From JAAYDI01 sp052034005 (GTDB lineage Bacteria > Planctomycetota > Planctomycetia > Pirellulales > Pirellulaceae), in NCBI GenBank assembly GCA_052034005.1, contig JBPOJB010000020.1, positions 18,405 through 82,404 on the forward strand: DNA of 64,000 bases. Direction: 5' to 3'. Both the position numbers and the translations under genes were made by a program. Below the pieces are notes generated by a model, which made no database searches, was not told where the DNA came from, and saw only the letters and a program-made list of their open reading frames with translations. Positions 16,564 through 25,636 of the stretch are shown one piece after another. How positions within the stretch are numbered: position 1 is the stretch's first letter; each line of letters begins with the position of its first letter.

Positions 16564-18966
16564 TCATCGCCGCGGTGCGCGCGTCAGGACGAGGCGTTCC
16601 AACTGCTGCAGCTGGGCGGCGATCTCAGCCTGTTGCTGCTCGCTGGGGATCCAATGCCCGAACCGGACTCGATAGAACAGCTCCACGACCGCCTCGGGGA
16701 TCGCGGCAGCCGCCGCCGGCGCCCGTGAGGCGGCCAGCACCGTCGCGGCCGCGCGCGCCAACTCGCGCTGCGTCTGCCCGGGCTCGCGACGCACGCCCAG
16801 CCGCGCCAAGATGGATTCCAACTGCTGGTAGAACGCCACCACGCGACGCCGTGCGCGGGCCGGCACCGAGCGGCGGGCGCGGACTGCGCGCGCAAGCAAT
16901 GGCCAGCAGAAGCGGACCAGTCGGTAACCGCCGTAGAGTAGCCCGCCGAACAGCACGGCGAACCCGGCGGCCCACAGGCTGAACGGGCCGCTGCGAGCCG
17001 GCGCCAGCCCGGCTTGATCGCCGTTCCGCCCCCATCGCGTCCAGGCTTTCAGGCTCAGCAGGTCGGCCATCGGGATCTCGTAATCCGGCGCCAGCGGCCG
17101 GAGGAACGATTCCTGTTGGCGCCGGGCCGTCAGGCGCAGCACGTAATCGTTCCACAGCCAGCGGGCATAGTCGAAGGACTTGATGGCGCGGTCGAACAGC
17201 GAGGGCCGCGGGGCCTCTTCGTCGCTCGACGGCGTCGGGTCCAGTCGCAGCCAGCCGCCGCCGGCATGGCGTTCCTCCGGGCAGATCTCGTCGGCCGGGA
17301 TCTCCTCGGGGGCCAGGTAGGCCTCGACCCACGCGTGCGCATGCTCCTGCCGGACGACGAAATAGTCGCCGACATAGTTGTACTCGCCGCCCTTGTAGCC
17401 CACGACCAGGCGTGCCGGGATCCCTTGGCTGCGCAGCATCAACGTCAAGGCGCTCGCGAAGTACTGGCAGTGACCCGTGCGATGGTGGCTCACGAAATCC
17501 TCCATCGGATCGACACCCGGCCGCCGCCGCGCTTGGATCTCGTCCAGACGCAGCGAATAAGTGAAGCGGTCCTTTTCCAGGAAGAAAGCCTCCAACGCCT
17601 TGGCCTTCTCGTAGTGGTTCCCCGTGGACGCCTTCTCCCGCACCACCTGATCCGCCAACGCGATCAGCTGCTGGAACGCGTCCGGCCGATCGATGGGCGT
17701 ATCGAGGAACGCCAACAGCGTTTTCCGGTCCGCCAGCTGCTTCCGATCCTGTTCCAGCGTGAGCGGGCTGTGATAGGGCGCGACCGGGAACTGCGCGCCG
17801 TAGCGAAAGGCCGTCGTGACGACGCTGTACCGGAATTCGTCGTGGGATTCCCGGGCCGTCAACCCCACTCGGTAGAGCCGGCGATTGCGGAGCGAAATCC
17901 GCAGCCCCTCGATCGCCCCGTCGGCAGCATAGGCAGGAAACAGGCTGAAGAGCTGGTCGCTGCCGGTCGGTTCCAGCAACACATCCTGACGCACCAGGTC
18001 GCGGGCATCGGGTGGGGGTGACAACCGCACGTCGGCCGTCGAATCCGAGTCGCCCTCGAACCAGAGTCCTTCCTTGTACACGTTCAGCGCAGTGCCCCGG
18101 AAATAGGGATCGCGCACGACCGTGTAGACCTCACCCGTCTTCACGTTCGACAAGCTGACGCGCATCACGCGCGCCTTGCTCTGCAACAGTTCGCCCATCA
18201 TGTCGAACGAGACGTCACTGGAAAACCCCATCACGTTCCGCAGGGCCGATCCGCCCTCCCAATTGGCGTCGCCCGTCCGGGGCGCGGCATAGAAGAACAC
18301 CCCAGTGAACGTCAGCGTGGCGACGACGAGCCCCAGCAGCGGAGCCGCGAGCTGCCGCGTGAGGACCGCCGACAGCAGCGCAGCCGGCGGATCCACCACG
18401 TCGATCGTCGGCGGCCCGCCATGGGCTGTCGCGGCTGCTGACGCGTGACCCTCGCCCGCGCGGCGCCGGAACCATCGGCGCGGCCGGAAGACGGCCCCCG
18501 TCCGCTGCACTTCGCGATACGCGAAAAACAACGCGCCGCAGAAAATCGCGACCGCGATGTACATCAGCAACAAGATGCCGAACTCCAGGCTGTCATTCAG
18601 CAGCGATGCGACCACCGCCTGCAACAGGCTGAACACGGTCAATTGGCCGTAGATGCGGCTGTTCTTCTCCTGGAACAGCAACACCATCTGGACGTAGGTG
18701 AGCAACCGGGCAATGGCGAGCAGCTGGTCCAGGCTGCTCGAACCGAAGAAGCCGCCGAGCGAGAACAGGGCGGCCAAGACCATCGCCACGTTGGCCAGGA
18801 TCCGATGCAGGCGGAACCAACCCAGCGAGTCGGTCAGCAGGAGCGAGGCGCCGGCCGCCAGGATCATCAGGACCGGCAGCCAGCGATCGCCCCGGCCCAT
18901 CCCCAGCAGCATGGTCGAGAAGGACGTCTGCGCGGCGATCGCCATGGATAATCGCATGCTACGCAT
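16564..18966 (-). CDS. TgpA-like membrane transglutaminase (DUF3488 plus transglutaminase core)
   Basis: 800 aa. The start codon at 18966 overlaps the end of the DUF58 gene by eight bases, with GAGAG eight bases upstream. Six or so N-terminal membrane helices form the DUF3488 domain. The extracytoplasmic transglutaminase-like core has its catalytic triad visible: Cys in GHCQYFASALTLMLRSQG, His in EHAHAWVEAY and Asp in WLRLDPTPS. A further membrane helix (FSLWAAGFAVLFGGLLYGGY) and a cytoplasmic C-terminal tail like DUF4129 follow. Role inferred from family: crosslinking or cleavage at the cell surface. Third gene of the MoxR-DUF58-TgpA operon. Confidence 0.9.
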   Translation of the reverse strand: MRSMRLSMAIAAQTSFSTMLLGMGRGDRWLPVLMILAAGASLLLTDSLGWFRLHRILANVAMVLAALFSLGGFFGSSSLDQLLAIARLLTYVQMVLLFQEKNSRIYGQLTVFSLLQAVVASLLNDSLEFGILLLMYIAVAIFCGALFFAYREVQRTGAVFRPRRWFRRRAGEGHASAAATAHGGPPTIDVVDPPAALLSAVLTRQLAAPLLGLVVATLTFTGVFFYAAPRTGDANWEGGSALRNVMGFSSDVSFDMMGELLQSKARVMRVSLSNVKTGEVYTVVRDPYFRGTALNVYKEGLWFEGDSDSTADVRLSPPPDARDLVRQDVLLEPTGSDQLFSLFPAYAADGAIEGLRISLRNRRLYRVGLTARESHDEFRYSVVTTAFRYGAQFPVAPYHSPLTLEQDRKQLADRKTLLAFLDTPIDRPDAFQQLIALADQVVREKASTGNHYEKAKALEAFFLEKDRFTYSLRLDEIQARRRPGVDPMEDFVSHHRTGHCQYFASALTLMLRSQGIPARLVVGYKGGEYNYVGDYFVVRQEHAHAWVEAYLAPEEIPADEICPEERHAGGGWLRLDPTPSSDEEAPRPSLFDRAIKSFDYARWLWNDYVLRLTARRQQESFLRPLAPDYEIPMADLLSLKAWTRWGRNGDQAGLAPARSGPFSLWAAGFAVLFGGLLYGGYRLVRFCWPLLARAVRARRSVPARARRRVVAFYQQLESILARLGVRREPGQTQRELARAAATVLAASRAPAAAAAIPEAVVELFYRVRFGHWIPSEQQQAEIAAQLQQLERLVLTRAPRR

Positions 18967-20137
18967 GGAAGTACTCTCGCAGCCGATCGCTCCGGCAATC
19001 AATCCACGTCAGGTTCCCGTAGGCGCGTGGCGGATGCTGCGGCCGCAACGCCGCGTCCCAGTCGTCACCATCCGTCAAGAACGGCGCGCCCCGCGTACTG
19101 ATCACCACGGTCCGCGCACTGGCGTGGCTCAGTTCGCGGACGTGGTCCAGCACCTGGTAGATTTGCAGTCCGTCACCGGGCTCGGCCTCGGCCAGATGAT
19201 CCAGCAGGTCGTGGGCCAGCCGACCCGAGGCGAAACCCGACCAGTACCGTGTGTCACGGCCGGCCACGCTGATCACCATGCGGCCGCCGCCGCGCTGGCA
19301 GAAGCGGGTCACCGCCGTGGCCAGGAAGCTGATGGCCGTCTCCGCGTGGAGCAACTCCGGTTCGTCAGGCACATCCGGCCGCCACAGGTCGAGCACGAGC
19401 GTCACGTCACGATTGCGCTGCTGCTCGAACTGCCGCACGGCCAGCGAACCGAGCTTGGCCGACGTGCGCCAGTGAATCCAGCGCTGGCTGTCGCCCGGCC
19501 GCCACTCGCGCAGCCCGTAGAAGTCGCCTTCCAGCGTCCCCTGCCGCCGCCCCTCGCTGTAGCTCCCCTGCGTCCGCGAATCCATCATCTGCAGCCAGCG
19601 CTGGGTCAGGTGCCCGAGGCGCGGGACGACCAACAGCACCGGGCAGTCGTCCACCGTCATGCGGCTGCGCACCAACCCGAATGGGAAACGCGTGCTCACC
19701 TGCAAGGGCCCGAATCGATAGCGCCCGCGGCGCGCCAGCCGCACGCGATAGGACGCGGCGCAGTGACCGCGCGCCGGCACGCGCGGCAGCACCAGCCGGA
19801 CGCGGTGACGGCCGCGCATCGCGTCGCCGTCTCGCTGGAGCGCATCCTCCACCATCACCAGCCAGGACATCAGACGACGGCGGCGATTCAGGCCGCTCAC
19901 CACGACCGTCAACACGTCGCCGGCCGAGACACGCGGCGGGACCCTGCGCCGCACCACCAGGTCCCGCAACATCAGCTGCACCAGCCGCCAGTTGAACAGC
20001 AGCGGACCGGCCATCAGCCCGCCCAGCACCACCAGCAGGTTCACCTGGCCCAGGACCGCTCCACCCATGATGAACGTCACGACGAACAGGTAGTACCAAC
20101 CTTCCGGACACAGCCGGGTGATGCGACGCTGCGACAT
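18959..20137 (-). CDS. DUF58 domain protein (MoxR-associated, vWA-like)
   Basis: 392 aa. Two N-terminal hydrophobic helices (YYLFVVTFIMGGAVLG and NLLVVLGGLMAG) anchor a beta-rich region and a C-terminal DUF58/von Willebrand A-like domain with the family signature GLREWRPGDSQRWIHWR. The usual MIDAS-type metal site is only partly preserved (LVLDLW). Starts 12 bp after the MoxR stop and ends inside the transglutaminase start, so translation is probably coupled. DUF58 proteins act with MoxR ATPases in assembling or activating extracytoplasmic proteins. Confidence 0.9.
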   Translation of the reverse strand: MSQRRITRLCPEGWYYLFVVTFIMGGAVLGQVNLLVVLGGLMAGPLLFNWRLVQLMLRDLVVRRRVPPRVSAGDVLTVVVSGLNRRRRLMSWLVMVEDALQRDGDAMRGRHRVRLVLPRVPARGHCAASYRVRLARRGRYRFGPLQVSTRFPFGLVRSRMTVDDCPVLLVVPRLGHLTQRWLQMMDSRTQGSYSEGRRQGTLEGDFYGLREWRPGDSQRWIHWRTSAKLGSLAVRQFEQQRNRDVTLVLDLWRPDVPDEPELLHAETAISFLATAVTRFCQRGGGRMVISVAGRDTRYWSGFASGRLAHDLLDHLAEAEPGDGLQIYQVLDHVRELSHASARTVVISTRGAPFLTDGDDWDAALRPQHPPRAYGNLTWIDCRSDRLREYFHA

Positions 20138-20149
20138 GCCTGCCCACCC

Positions 20150-21202
20150 TCATTCGGGGACGGGGACCTGGTCGATCAGGCGGCTGATCAACACCTCGGT
20201 CTCCTGGCGCTGGCCCATCTGTGCAAACCCACGCGGAATGACGCGGTGCGTCAGGACGGAGATGGCCAGCCCCTTGACGTCGTCCGGCACCACGTACTCG
20301 CGGCCATCCACCAGCGCAGCTGCTTGGGACGCCCGGTACAGGCTCAGCGCCCCGCGCGTGCTGACACCCGCCAGCAACTCGTCGCAACGGCGCGTCGATT
20401 CGACGATATCCAGCATGTAGTCGGCGATCGCGTCGTCGACCACGACGTCACGAACCGCGCGCTGCAGCCGCAGGATCTGGCCGCCGTTGAGCACCGGCGT
20501 CAGGTCGTCCACGGGCTCCTTGAGCCGATGGGTGGACAGCACGCGCCGCTCGTCCGCCCGCGCCGGGTAGCCCATCGAGAGCCGCAGCAGGAACCGGTCG
20601 AGCTGGCTCTCGGGCAACGTGTAGGTCCCTTCGAACTCGAACGGGTTCTGCGTGGCGATCACCATGAACGGACGCGGCAGGCTGTAGGTCACGCCGTCGA
20701 CCGATACCTGCCGGTCGCTCATCGCTTCCAGGAGCGCACTCTGCGTGCGGGGCGGCGCCCGGTTGATCTCGTCGGCCAACACGATGTTCGCGAAGATCGG
20801 ACCCCGGTTGTACCGGAACTCGCTGGTCTTCGCATGGAACACGCTGCTGCCCACGATGTCGCTCGGCAACAGGTCCGGCGTGAACTGCAGCCGGCAGAAG
20901 TCCCCCGAGACGCTCTTGGCCAGCGCTTTGCCCACCAGCGTCTTGCCGACGCCCGGCACGTCTTCCAACAGCACATGTTCGCCGGCCAGCAAGGCCACCA
21001 GGCACATGCGGACCACCTGCGGCTTGCCCAGGACCACACCCGACATGTTGGCTTCCAGCTTGTGCACCAGAGCACGCAGCTCGGCGGATGACAGGACCCC
21101 CTCGGCGCCCGGGGCCGTCTCGACGGCTGACTCTGACGAGACGCGCTCATGAGGCCCCCGCGGGTCGTGGATCGGTTCGGTCCGGCTGGATTCTGGCCGC
21201 AT
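20150..21202 (-). CDS. MoxR-family AAA+ ATPase
   Basis: 350 aa from the ATG at 21202, which follows GAGGCAGG. Residues about 40-345 form the AAA+ module: Walker A GVGKT at 84-89, Walker B VLADEINRAP around 141-150, sensor 1 VIATQNP, and the MoxR-typical LPSDIVGSSVF and TYTLPESQLDRFLLR. The first 35 residues are variable. MoxR proteins act as chaperone-like ATPases for partner proteins with DUF58/vWA domains. First gene of a three-gene operon with the DUF58 and TgpA genes. Confidence 0.93.
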   Translation of the reverse strand: MRPESSRTEPIHDPRGPHERVSSESAVETAPGAEGVLSSAELRALVHKLEANMSGVVLGKPQVVRMCLVALLAGEHVLLEDVPGVGKTLVGKALAKSVSGDFCRLQFTPDLLPSDIVGSSVFHAKTSEFRYNRGPIFANIVLADEINRAPPRTQSALLEAMSDRQVSVDGVTYSLPRPFMVIATQNPFEFEGTYTLPESQLDRFLLRLSMGYPARADERRVLSTHRLKEPVDDLTPVLNGGQILRLQRAVRDVVVDDAIADYMLDIVESTRRCDELLAGVSTRGALSLYRASQAAALVDGREYVVPDDVKGLAISVLTHRVIPRGFAQMGQRQETEVLISRLIDQVPVPE

Positions 21203-21274
21203 GGCCTGCCTCACTGGATTCGAGCGCTGTCGCGACAGGGGGCCGGTTCTTGTTGTGTGGCCCGGCGTCCGCAA

Positions 21275-21285
21275 ACCACTACAAT
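21275..21285 (+). promoter_or_regulatory. Candidate promoter -10 region (ACCACTACAAT)
   Basis: An 11-bp string containing the -10-like TACAAT, 52 bp before the toroid gene, in the 134-bp divergent gap with moxR. The identical 11-mer lies 37 bp before the histidine kinase gene (29832-29842). No clear -35. Confidence 0.35.
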
Positions 21286-21336
21286 AACAGTTGCCATGAC
21301 CGAGTGCGACTGCTGCTTCCTCCTTCACGGTCCGTC

Positions 21337-23178
21337 ATGTTCTGGCTCAACGGCGACGTCCTGATGTGCGCTTGCCCCGATTGCGGCGCCCCGATGACCG
21401 TGCGGCGGTGGCTCATGCTGGCCGACTGCTGGCAGTGCGAGACCTGTATCGAGCTGACCGAGGCGGACCGAGAGGCGGCGCGGCAGTTGCTCGAGCGGCA
21501 TCTGGTCTCCGCGGGCGCCGATCGCGCCGGGGATGGAAGGGGGGGCGCCGCGGCAACGGCCCCGGGATACGATGCGGCGCCGGAGGTGGGGGACCATGCG
21601 CAGTACGCGCCCGCAGCAGCCCGCCTGCCCGACACGCGTCAGCCGCACATCGCTCATGAACCGCTTCCGCCGCCGCGGAGCACGGCACTGCGGCAAGCCG
21701 CCGTGCATCCGGGCCGGGACGCGGCGGACCGGAGGTCCCACTGGCTCGACGCGCTGCTGAAGAACATGCCCGCGTGGCTGGTCAGCCTGCTGTTCCACAT
21801 CCTGCTGCTGACCATCCTCGGGCTGCTGACGAAACCACCCGTGCAGGGCCCGTATATCACGCTCTCCATGCGCGTCAGTCCGGTGACGCGTGACGGGGGA
21901 TTCGTGCATCTCGCGGATTCGCCCGACGAATCGGTGTTCGATCTGGGCGTGCCCGAGGGGATGGACGTGAGCGATCCGGCTCAACGACAGGCGCTGATCC
22001 GCGCCGATCAGGATGCACGCGAGTTGCGGCTGGTCGATCCCGACAACCCGCACCTGCCGGAGCTGGATCAAGTCAAGCGGCAGGTCGCCGCCGGTTCATC
22101 CGCGGCGCGGTCGTTGGCGGCCCGCGACCCGCGCCTGCGGGTCGAGATGGTGCGGCGGGAGGGCGGCACGACGCTGACGGAGGCGGCCGTGGCGCGCGGC
22201 CTGCGCTGGCTGGCCCGCCATCAGAACGCGGATGGCAGCTGGAGCCTGGACCGGTTCCACCGCGCGGGCGGGTGCGACTGCGGCGATCAGGGCAGCCTGG
22301 CGAGCGAAAGCGCAGGCACGTCACTTGCCCTGTTGCCGTTCCTGGGCGCCGGCCAGACCCACCTGACCGGCATCTACCAGGCGGAGGTGGCCAAGGGCCT
22401 GCGCTGGTTGCTGCAGAACCAGCGGGAAGACGGGGACCTGCGCGGCAATCGCGGCCAGTATCCCGGGATGTATGCCCACGGCCAGGGCGCCATCGTGCTG
22501 TGCGAGGCGTTCTTGATGACCGGCGACGAGGCGCTCCGCGCGCCCGCCCAGAAGGCTGTCGACTTCATTGCGGCCGCGCAATATCCCGATGGCGGTTGGC
22601 GGTACTATCCTCGGGGCGAGACGCGCAATCTGCAGGGCGACACGAGCGTGGTGGGGTGGCAGCTGATGGCGCTGCGCAGCGCCCTGGTCGCCGGGCTGTC
22701 GGTGCCGGACGCGACCTTGGAAAACGCCGGGCATTTCCTGGATACCGTACAGCATGCCGATGGCGCACAGTACTCGTATCTGCCGCGCGAACAGGCCACC
22801 GCTCCGATGACCGCGGAAGCTCAGCTCTGCCGCATCTACCTGGGCTCAAGACGCAACCACCCTCCCCTGGCAGCCGCCATACGATGGATGGTCACGGACG
22901 AACCCCCCTCGCGTCAGAACCCGAACATCTACTACTGGTACTATGCCACGCAGGCCATCCATCACTACGGCGGCGCTGAGTGGGACGCCTGGAACTTGCA
23001 GATGCGCGACGTGCTGGTCACCACGCAGGAGACGCACGGGCACGCGGCGGGCAGTTGGACCCCCACCGGCCCGCTCACCTCGCAGGGCGGCCGCATCTAC
23101 ATGACCTCGCTGGCCGTCTGCTGCCTGGAAATCTACTACCGCCACCTCCCGATCTTCCGGCAGATCGATCTGGAGTAG
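21337..23178 (+). CDS. Membrane-anchored alpha/alpha-toroid (prenyltransferase/squalene-cyclase-like) protein with N-terminal zinc ribbon
   Basis: 613 aa from the ATG at 21337; an ATG nine codons later is equally possible, as neither has a clear ribosome site. The N-terminus has C13-P-D-C16 and C34-E-T-C37, a zinc-ribbon pattern, then a low-complexity stretch, a single membrane helix (PAWLVSLLFHILLLTILGLL), and a C-terminal domain of repeated QxxDGSW-like helical hairpins: RHQNADGSWSLDR, QNQREDGDLRG, AQYPDGGWRYYP. These repeats belong to the squalene cyclase/prenyltransferase toroid fold. The catalytic DxDD of cyclases is not seen, so an enzymatic cyclase is unlikely. Such proteins are common and uncharacterised in planctomycetes. 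Confidence 0.8.
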   Translation: MFWLNGDVLMCACPDCGAPMTVRRWLMLADCWQCETCIELTEADREAARQLLERHLVSAGADRAGDGRGGAAATAPGYDAAPEVGDHAQYAPAAARLPDTRQPHIAHEPLPPPRSTALRQAAVHPGRDAADRRSHWLDALLKNMPAWLVSLLFHILLLTILGLLTKPPVQGPYITLSMRVSPVTRDGGFVHLADSPDESVFDLGVPEGMDVSDPAQRQALIRADQDARELRLVDPDNPHLPELDQVKRQVAAGSSAARSLAARDPRLRVEMVRREGGTTLTEAAVARGLRWLARHQNADGSWSLDRFHRAGGCDCGDQGSLASESAGTSLALLPFLGAGQTHLTGIYQAEVAKGLRWLLQNQREDGDLRGNRGQYPGMYAHGQGAIVLCEAFLMTGDEALRAPAQKAVDFIAAAQYPDGGWRYYPRGETRNLQGDTSVVGWQLMALRSALVAGLSVPDATLENAGHFLDTVQHADGAQYSYLPREQATAPMTAEAQLCRIYLGSRRNHPPLAAAIRWMVTDEPPSRQNPNIYYWYYATQAIHHYGGAEWDAWNLQMRDVLVTTQETHGHAAGSWTPTGPLTSQGGRIYMTSLAVCCLEIYYRHLPIFRQIDLE

Positions 23179-23351
23179 TGGTGCGCGGGCAACCTTGTGC
23201 TTCTTCTTGCTCCTTTCCTGAACCGGGAAAACGAAGTGGTTGTCTCGCCCCCGGGGCGTGACTACCATAACCACATGCGGCGCCGTGCGATGGCGCCCTC
23301 CTGCATGTGGATGACGAAGCACGAGAAGTCTTCGTGCGAAAGGGACCCTCC

Positions 23352-24785
23352 ATGACGATGCGTGAGCGACCGGGTAGTGGGCTGTTCGAACTGGACCGAC
23401 GTGTGGGTGCCGCGCTGATCGCGATGGCTCTGGCATCCGGCCTGTCCAATGACGTCCGATCGGAAGAGACGGCGCTCGACCAGTACGTAGCGAAACCCGA
23501 CGCGAGCTACACCTGGAGCGTCGTGGAGACCGTGCGCGAGCCCGGCCTGACGACGTTCATCGTGGACTTGAAGTCCCAGACGTGGCGCACGCCCGACGAG
23601 GTCAACCGGACACTCTGGCAGCACTGGCTGGTCATCGCGAAACCGGACGGCACCCAGGCGGACACGGCGCTGCTGTTCATCGGCGGCGGGAGCAATGGCC
23701 GCGAGCCACCCAAGGGAGTCGACCAGCGCATCAGGCAACTGGCGCTCGGCTCACAATCGATCGTCGCCAATTTATCGATGGTCCCCAACCAGCCCCTGGT
23801 GTTCCACAACGACGGGAAGGCGCGAAAGGAAGACGATCTGATCGCCTACACCTGGACCCAGTTCTTCAAGACCGGCGATCCGACCTGGCCGGCTCGCAAC
23901 CCGATGGTCAAGAGCGTCGTCCGGGCGATGGACACCATCACCGCGCTGCTGGCCGGGGAAGCAGGCGGCAAGCTGCGGGTCGATAAATTCGTCGTGGCCG
24001 GCGGTTCGAAGCGCGGCTGGACCACGTGGATGACCGGCGCCGTCGACCGACGCGTGGTCGCGATCGCACCGCTGGTGATTGACGTGTTGAACGTGCAGGA
24101 ATCGATGCGCCATCATTACGCCGCGTACGGATTCTGGGCGCCGTCAGTCGGCGACTATACCCAGCATAAGATCTTTCAGCACCTCGGCACGCCCGAAATG
24201 GCGCAACTCGAGAGACTGGTCGACCCCTACTTCTATCGCGACCGCCTGACGATGCCCAAGTTCATCATGAACGCGTCCGGCGACCAGTTCTTCCTGCCGG
24301 ATTCGTCACAGTTCTACTTCGACGACTTGCCAGGCGACAAGTACCTGCGGTACGTGCCGAACGCCGATCACTCGCTGGATGGCAGCGACGCCGTGACCAG
24401 TCTGCTCGCGTTCTACCTGACGGTGCTGCACCACAAGCCGCGGCCCGTAGTGGACTGGACCTTCGAAGACGATGGATCGATTGTGGTCCGTTCGGCGACG
24501 CAGCCGGCCAAGGTTGTCCTGTGGCAGGCCACCAATCCGGCCGCGCGCGATTTCCGCGTGGAAACGCTCGGCAAGAAGTACACCGACCGGGTGCTGCAGG
24601 AAGTGGAGGGCGGTCGGCACGTGTACCGCGGCCAGGTGGACGCGCCGCAGACCGGCTGGACCGCCTATTTCATCGAGCTGACCTACGATATCGGCGTGAA
24701 GAACGTGCCGTTCAAGGTGTCGACGGCCGTGCGCGTGATCCCCGACACGCTCCCCTTCGCCGACAAAGACCCCACCGCCGAATAG
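23352..24785 (+). CDS. PhoPQ-activated pathogenicity-related (PqaA-like) alpha/beta hydrolase
   Basis: 477 aa from the ATG at 23352, preceded by AAAGGGA. A weak signal sequence is followed by the whole PqaA family domain (PF10142): LLFIGGGSNG, the nucleophile elbow VAGGSKRGW, the Asp region NASGDQFFLPD and the His region NADHSLDGSD. The family is named from a PhoPQ-regulated Salmonella gene but occurs widely in environmental bacteria as predicted secreted hydrolases; the substrate is unknown. It ends 217 bp before the sigma54 promoter region of the hsp20 operon. Confidence 0.88.
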   Translation: MTMRERPGSGLFELDRRVGAALIAMALASGLSNDVRSEETALDQYVAKPDASYTWSVVETVREPGLTTFIVDLKSQTWRTPDEVNRTLWQHWLVIAKPDGTQADTALLFIGGGSNGREPPKGVDQRIRQLALGSQSIVANLSMVPNQPLVFHNDGKARKEDDLIAYTWTQFFKTGDPTWPARNPMVKSVVRAMDTITALLAGEAGGKLRVDKFVVAGGSKRGWTTWMTGAVDRRVVAIAPLVIDVLNVQESMRHHYAAYGFWAPSVGDYTQHKIFQHLGTPEMAQLERLVDPYFYRDRLTMPKFIMNASGDQFFLPDSSQFYFDDLPGDKYLRYVPNADHSLDGSDAVTSLLAFYLTVLHHKPRPVVDWTFEDDGSIVVRSATQPAKVVLWQATNPAARDFRVETLGKKYTDRVLQEVEGGRHVYRGQVDAPQTGWTAYFIELTYDIGVKNVPFKVSTAVRVIPDTLPFADKDPTAE

Positions 24786-24860
24786 ACCGGCAGCGGCACG
24801 GTAAGCCGTCGGCATGCATCCCGCACGCGCGTCGGGGCCATTGGATCCGTCCCGGCCTTG

Positions 24861-24922
24861 TGACCGGTTGCGCGTGCCGCCGCCAATTTGACCGGCCAAT
24901 TTGACGTACCGCGGACCGGTCA
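24861..24922 (+). promoter_or_regulatory. Candidate upstream activator sites: three TGACCGG half-sites
   Basis: TGACCGG occurs at 24861-24867 and 24889-24895, and inverted (CCGGTCA) at 24916-24922. The outer pair forms the perfect inverted repeat TGACCGGT / ACCGGTCA. An 11-bp direct repeat, GCCAATTTGAC, starts at 24882 and 24895. They lie about -168 to -107 from the predicted sigma54 start at 25029, the usual place for enhancer-binding protein sites. The nearby response regulator is the obvious candidate binder (inferred). A further 12-bp palindrome, CCGTCCGGACGG, is at 24947-24958. Confidence 0.5.
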
Positions 24923-25001
24923 GCCTGTCCGGCACCGGTCCAGCGCCCGTCCGGACGGCCTTCTTCTCGCCTGCGGGCCGTCTGTTCCGCGCGATTTCTG
25001 A

Positions 25002-25017
25002 TTGGCACGCTTCTTGC
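25002..25017 (+). promoter_or_regulatory. Sigma54 (RpoN) promoter of the hsp20-hsp20-dnaK operon
   Basis: TTGGCACG-CTTC-TTGC matches the -24/-12 consensus TTGGCACG-N4-TTGC at every defined position. The GG (25004-25005) and GC (25016-25017) doublets have the required spacing. The predicted start is the A at 25029, giving a 95-nt leader before hsp20. It sits in the 338-bp gap between the PqaA-like gene and hsp20. A sigma54-dependent activator gene lies in the same neighbourhood. Confidence 0.85.
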
Positions 25018-25037
25018 GTATCTCTCCTACCGTTTGT

Positions 25038-25065
25038 GAAGGACTCGCAATGAACGGAGTCCTTC
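25038..25065 (+). promoter_or_regulatory. CIRCE-like inverted repeat in the hsp20 leader
   Basis: GAAGGACTC-N10-GAGTCCTTC is a perfect 9-bp inverted repeat at +10 to +37 of the predicted transcript. The HrcA operator CIRCE is TTAGCACTC-N9-GAGTGCTAA: same arm length, nearly the same spacer and the same inner ACTC/GAGT, but different outer bases. It could be a variant repressor operator, an RNA hairpin affecting stability, or part of an RNA thermometer. Flanking TGTGA and TCACA could extend the RNA stem. Confidence 0.55.
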
Positions 25066-25123
25066 CGATGCTCACAGGTCCCGTCGCGGACCGAGGCTAG
25101 AACGTACGAGGGAGGACATAGAC

Positions 25124-25567
25124 ATGTTGGGAATTCGCTGGCAACCGTGGAACGTGGCAGAGTGGAGTCGATGGCAGAGCGAGATGGATCGGATGTTTGA
25201 GCGATTCGCGGGCGGCTTGCCGCGGCGTTTTGCGCAGGCGGCTTATCCCGCGTTGAACCTGTGGGAGGACAACGATCAGCTGTGCGTGGAGGCCGAGCTG
25301 CCGGGCTTCGAGTTGGACGAGTTGGAGATCTTCGTCAATGGCGGCAAGCAGTTGACGATCAAGGGTCAGCGCCGGCAGGTGACTGCGGAAGGCGGCGTCT
25401 GGCACCGCCAGGAGCGGACGTTCGGGAGTTTCGAGCGTACGATCGAGCTGCCTCACGACGTGGATGCCGACAAGGTGTCTGCCGAGCTGAAGCAGGGCGT
25501 GCTGACGATCACGCTGCCCAAGCGCGAGGAAGCCAAGCCGCGGCGCATCGCGGTGACGGTCAAATGA
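25124..25567 (+). CDS. Hsp20/alpha-crystallin small heat-shock protein (first copy)
   Basis: 147 aa, start at 25124 after GAGGGAGGAC. The alpha-crystallin domain spans residues about 42-140: YPALNLWEDNDQLCVEAELP at its start, then LTIKGQRRQV and the closing ELKQGVLTITLPKREEAKPR, with the L-x-V/I-type tail close to the end. Such proteins are ATP-independent holdases that bind unfolding proteins in the cytoplasm. First gene of a three-gene operon with a second hsp20 and dnaK, behind a sigma54 promoter. Confidence 0.95.
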   Translation: MLGIRWQPWNVAEWSRWQSEMDRMFERFAGGLPRRFAQAAYPALNLWEDNDQLCVEAELPGFELDELEIFVNGGKQLTIKGQRRQVTAEGGVWHRQERTFGSFERTIELPHDVDADKVSAELKQGVLTITLPKREEAKPRRIAVTVK

Positions 25568-25636
25568 CGCGCAGGCCGCACCTCGCACACCATCATGAAG
25601 ATCGACGAACTCACACTATCAGAAAGGAACCTATCC

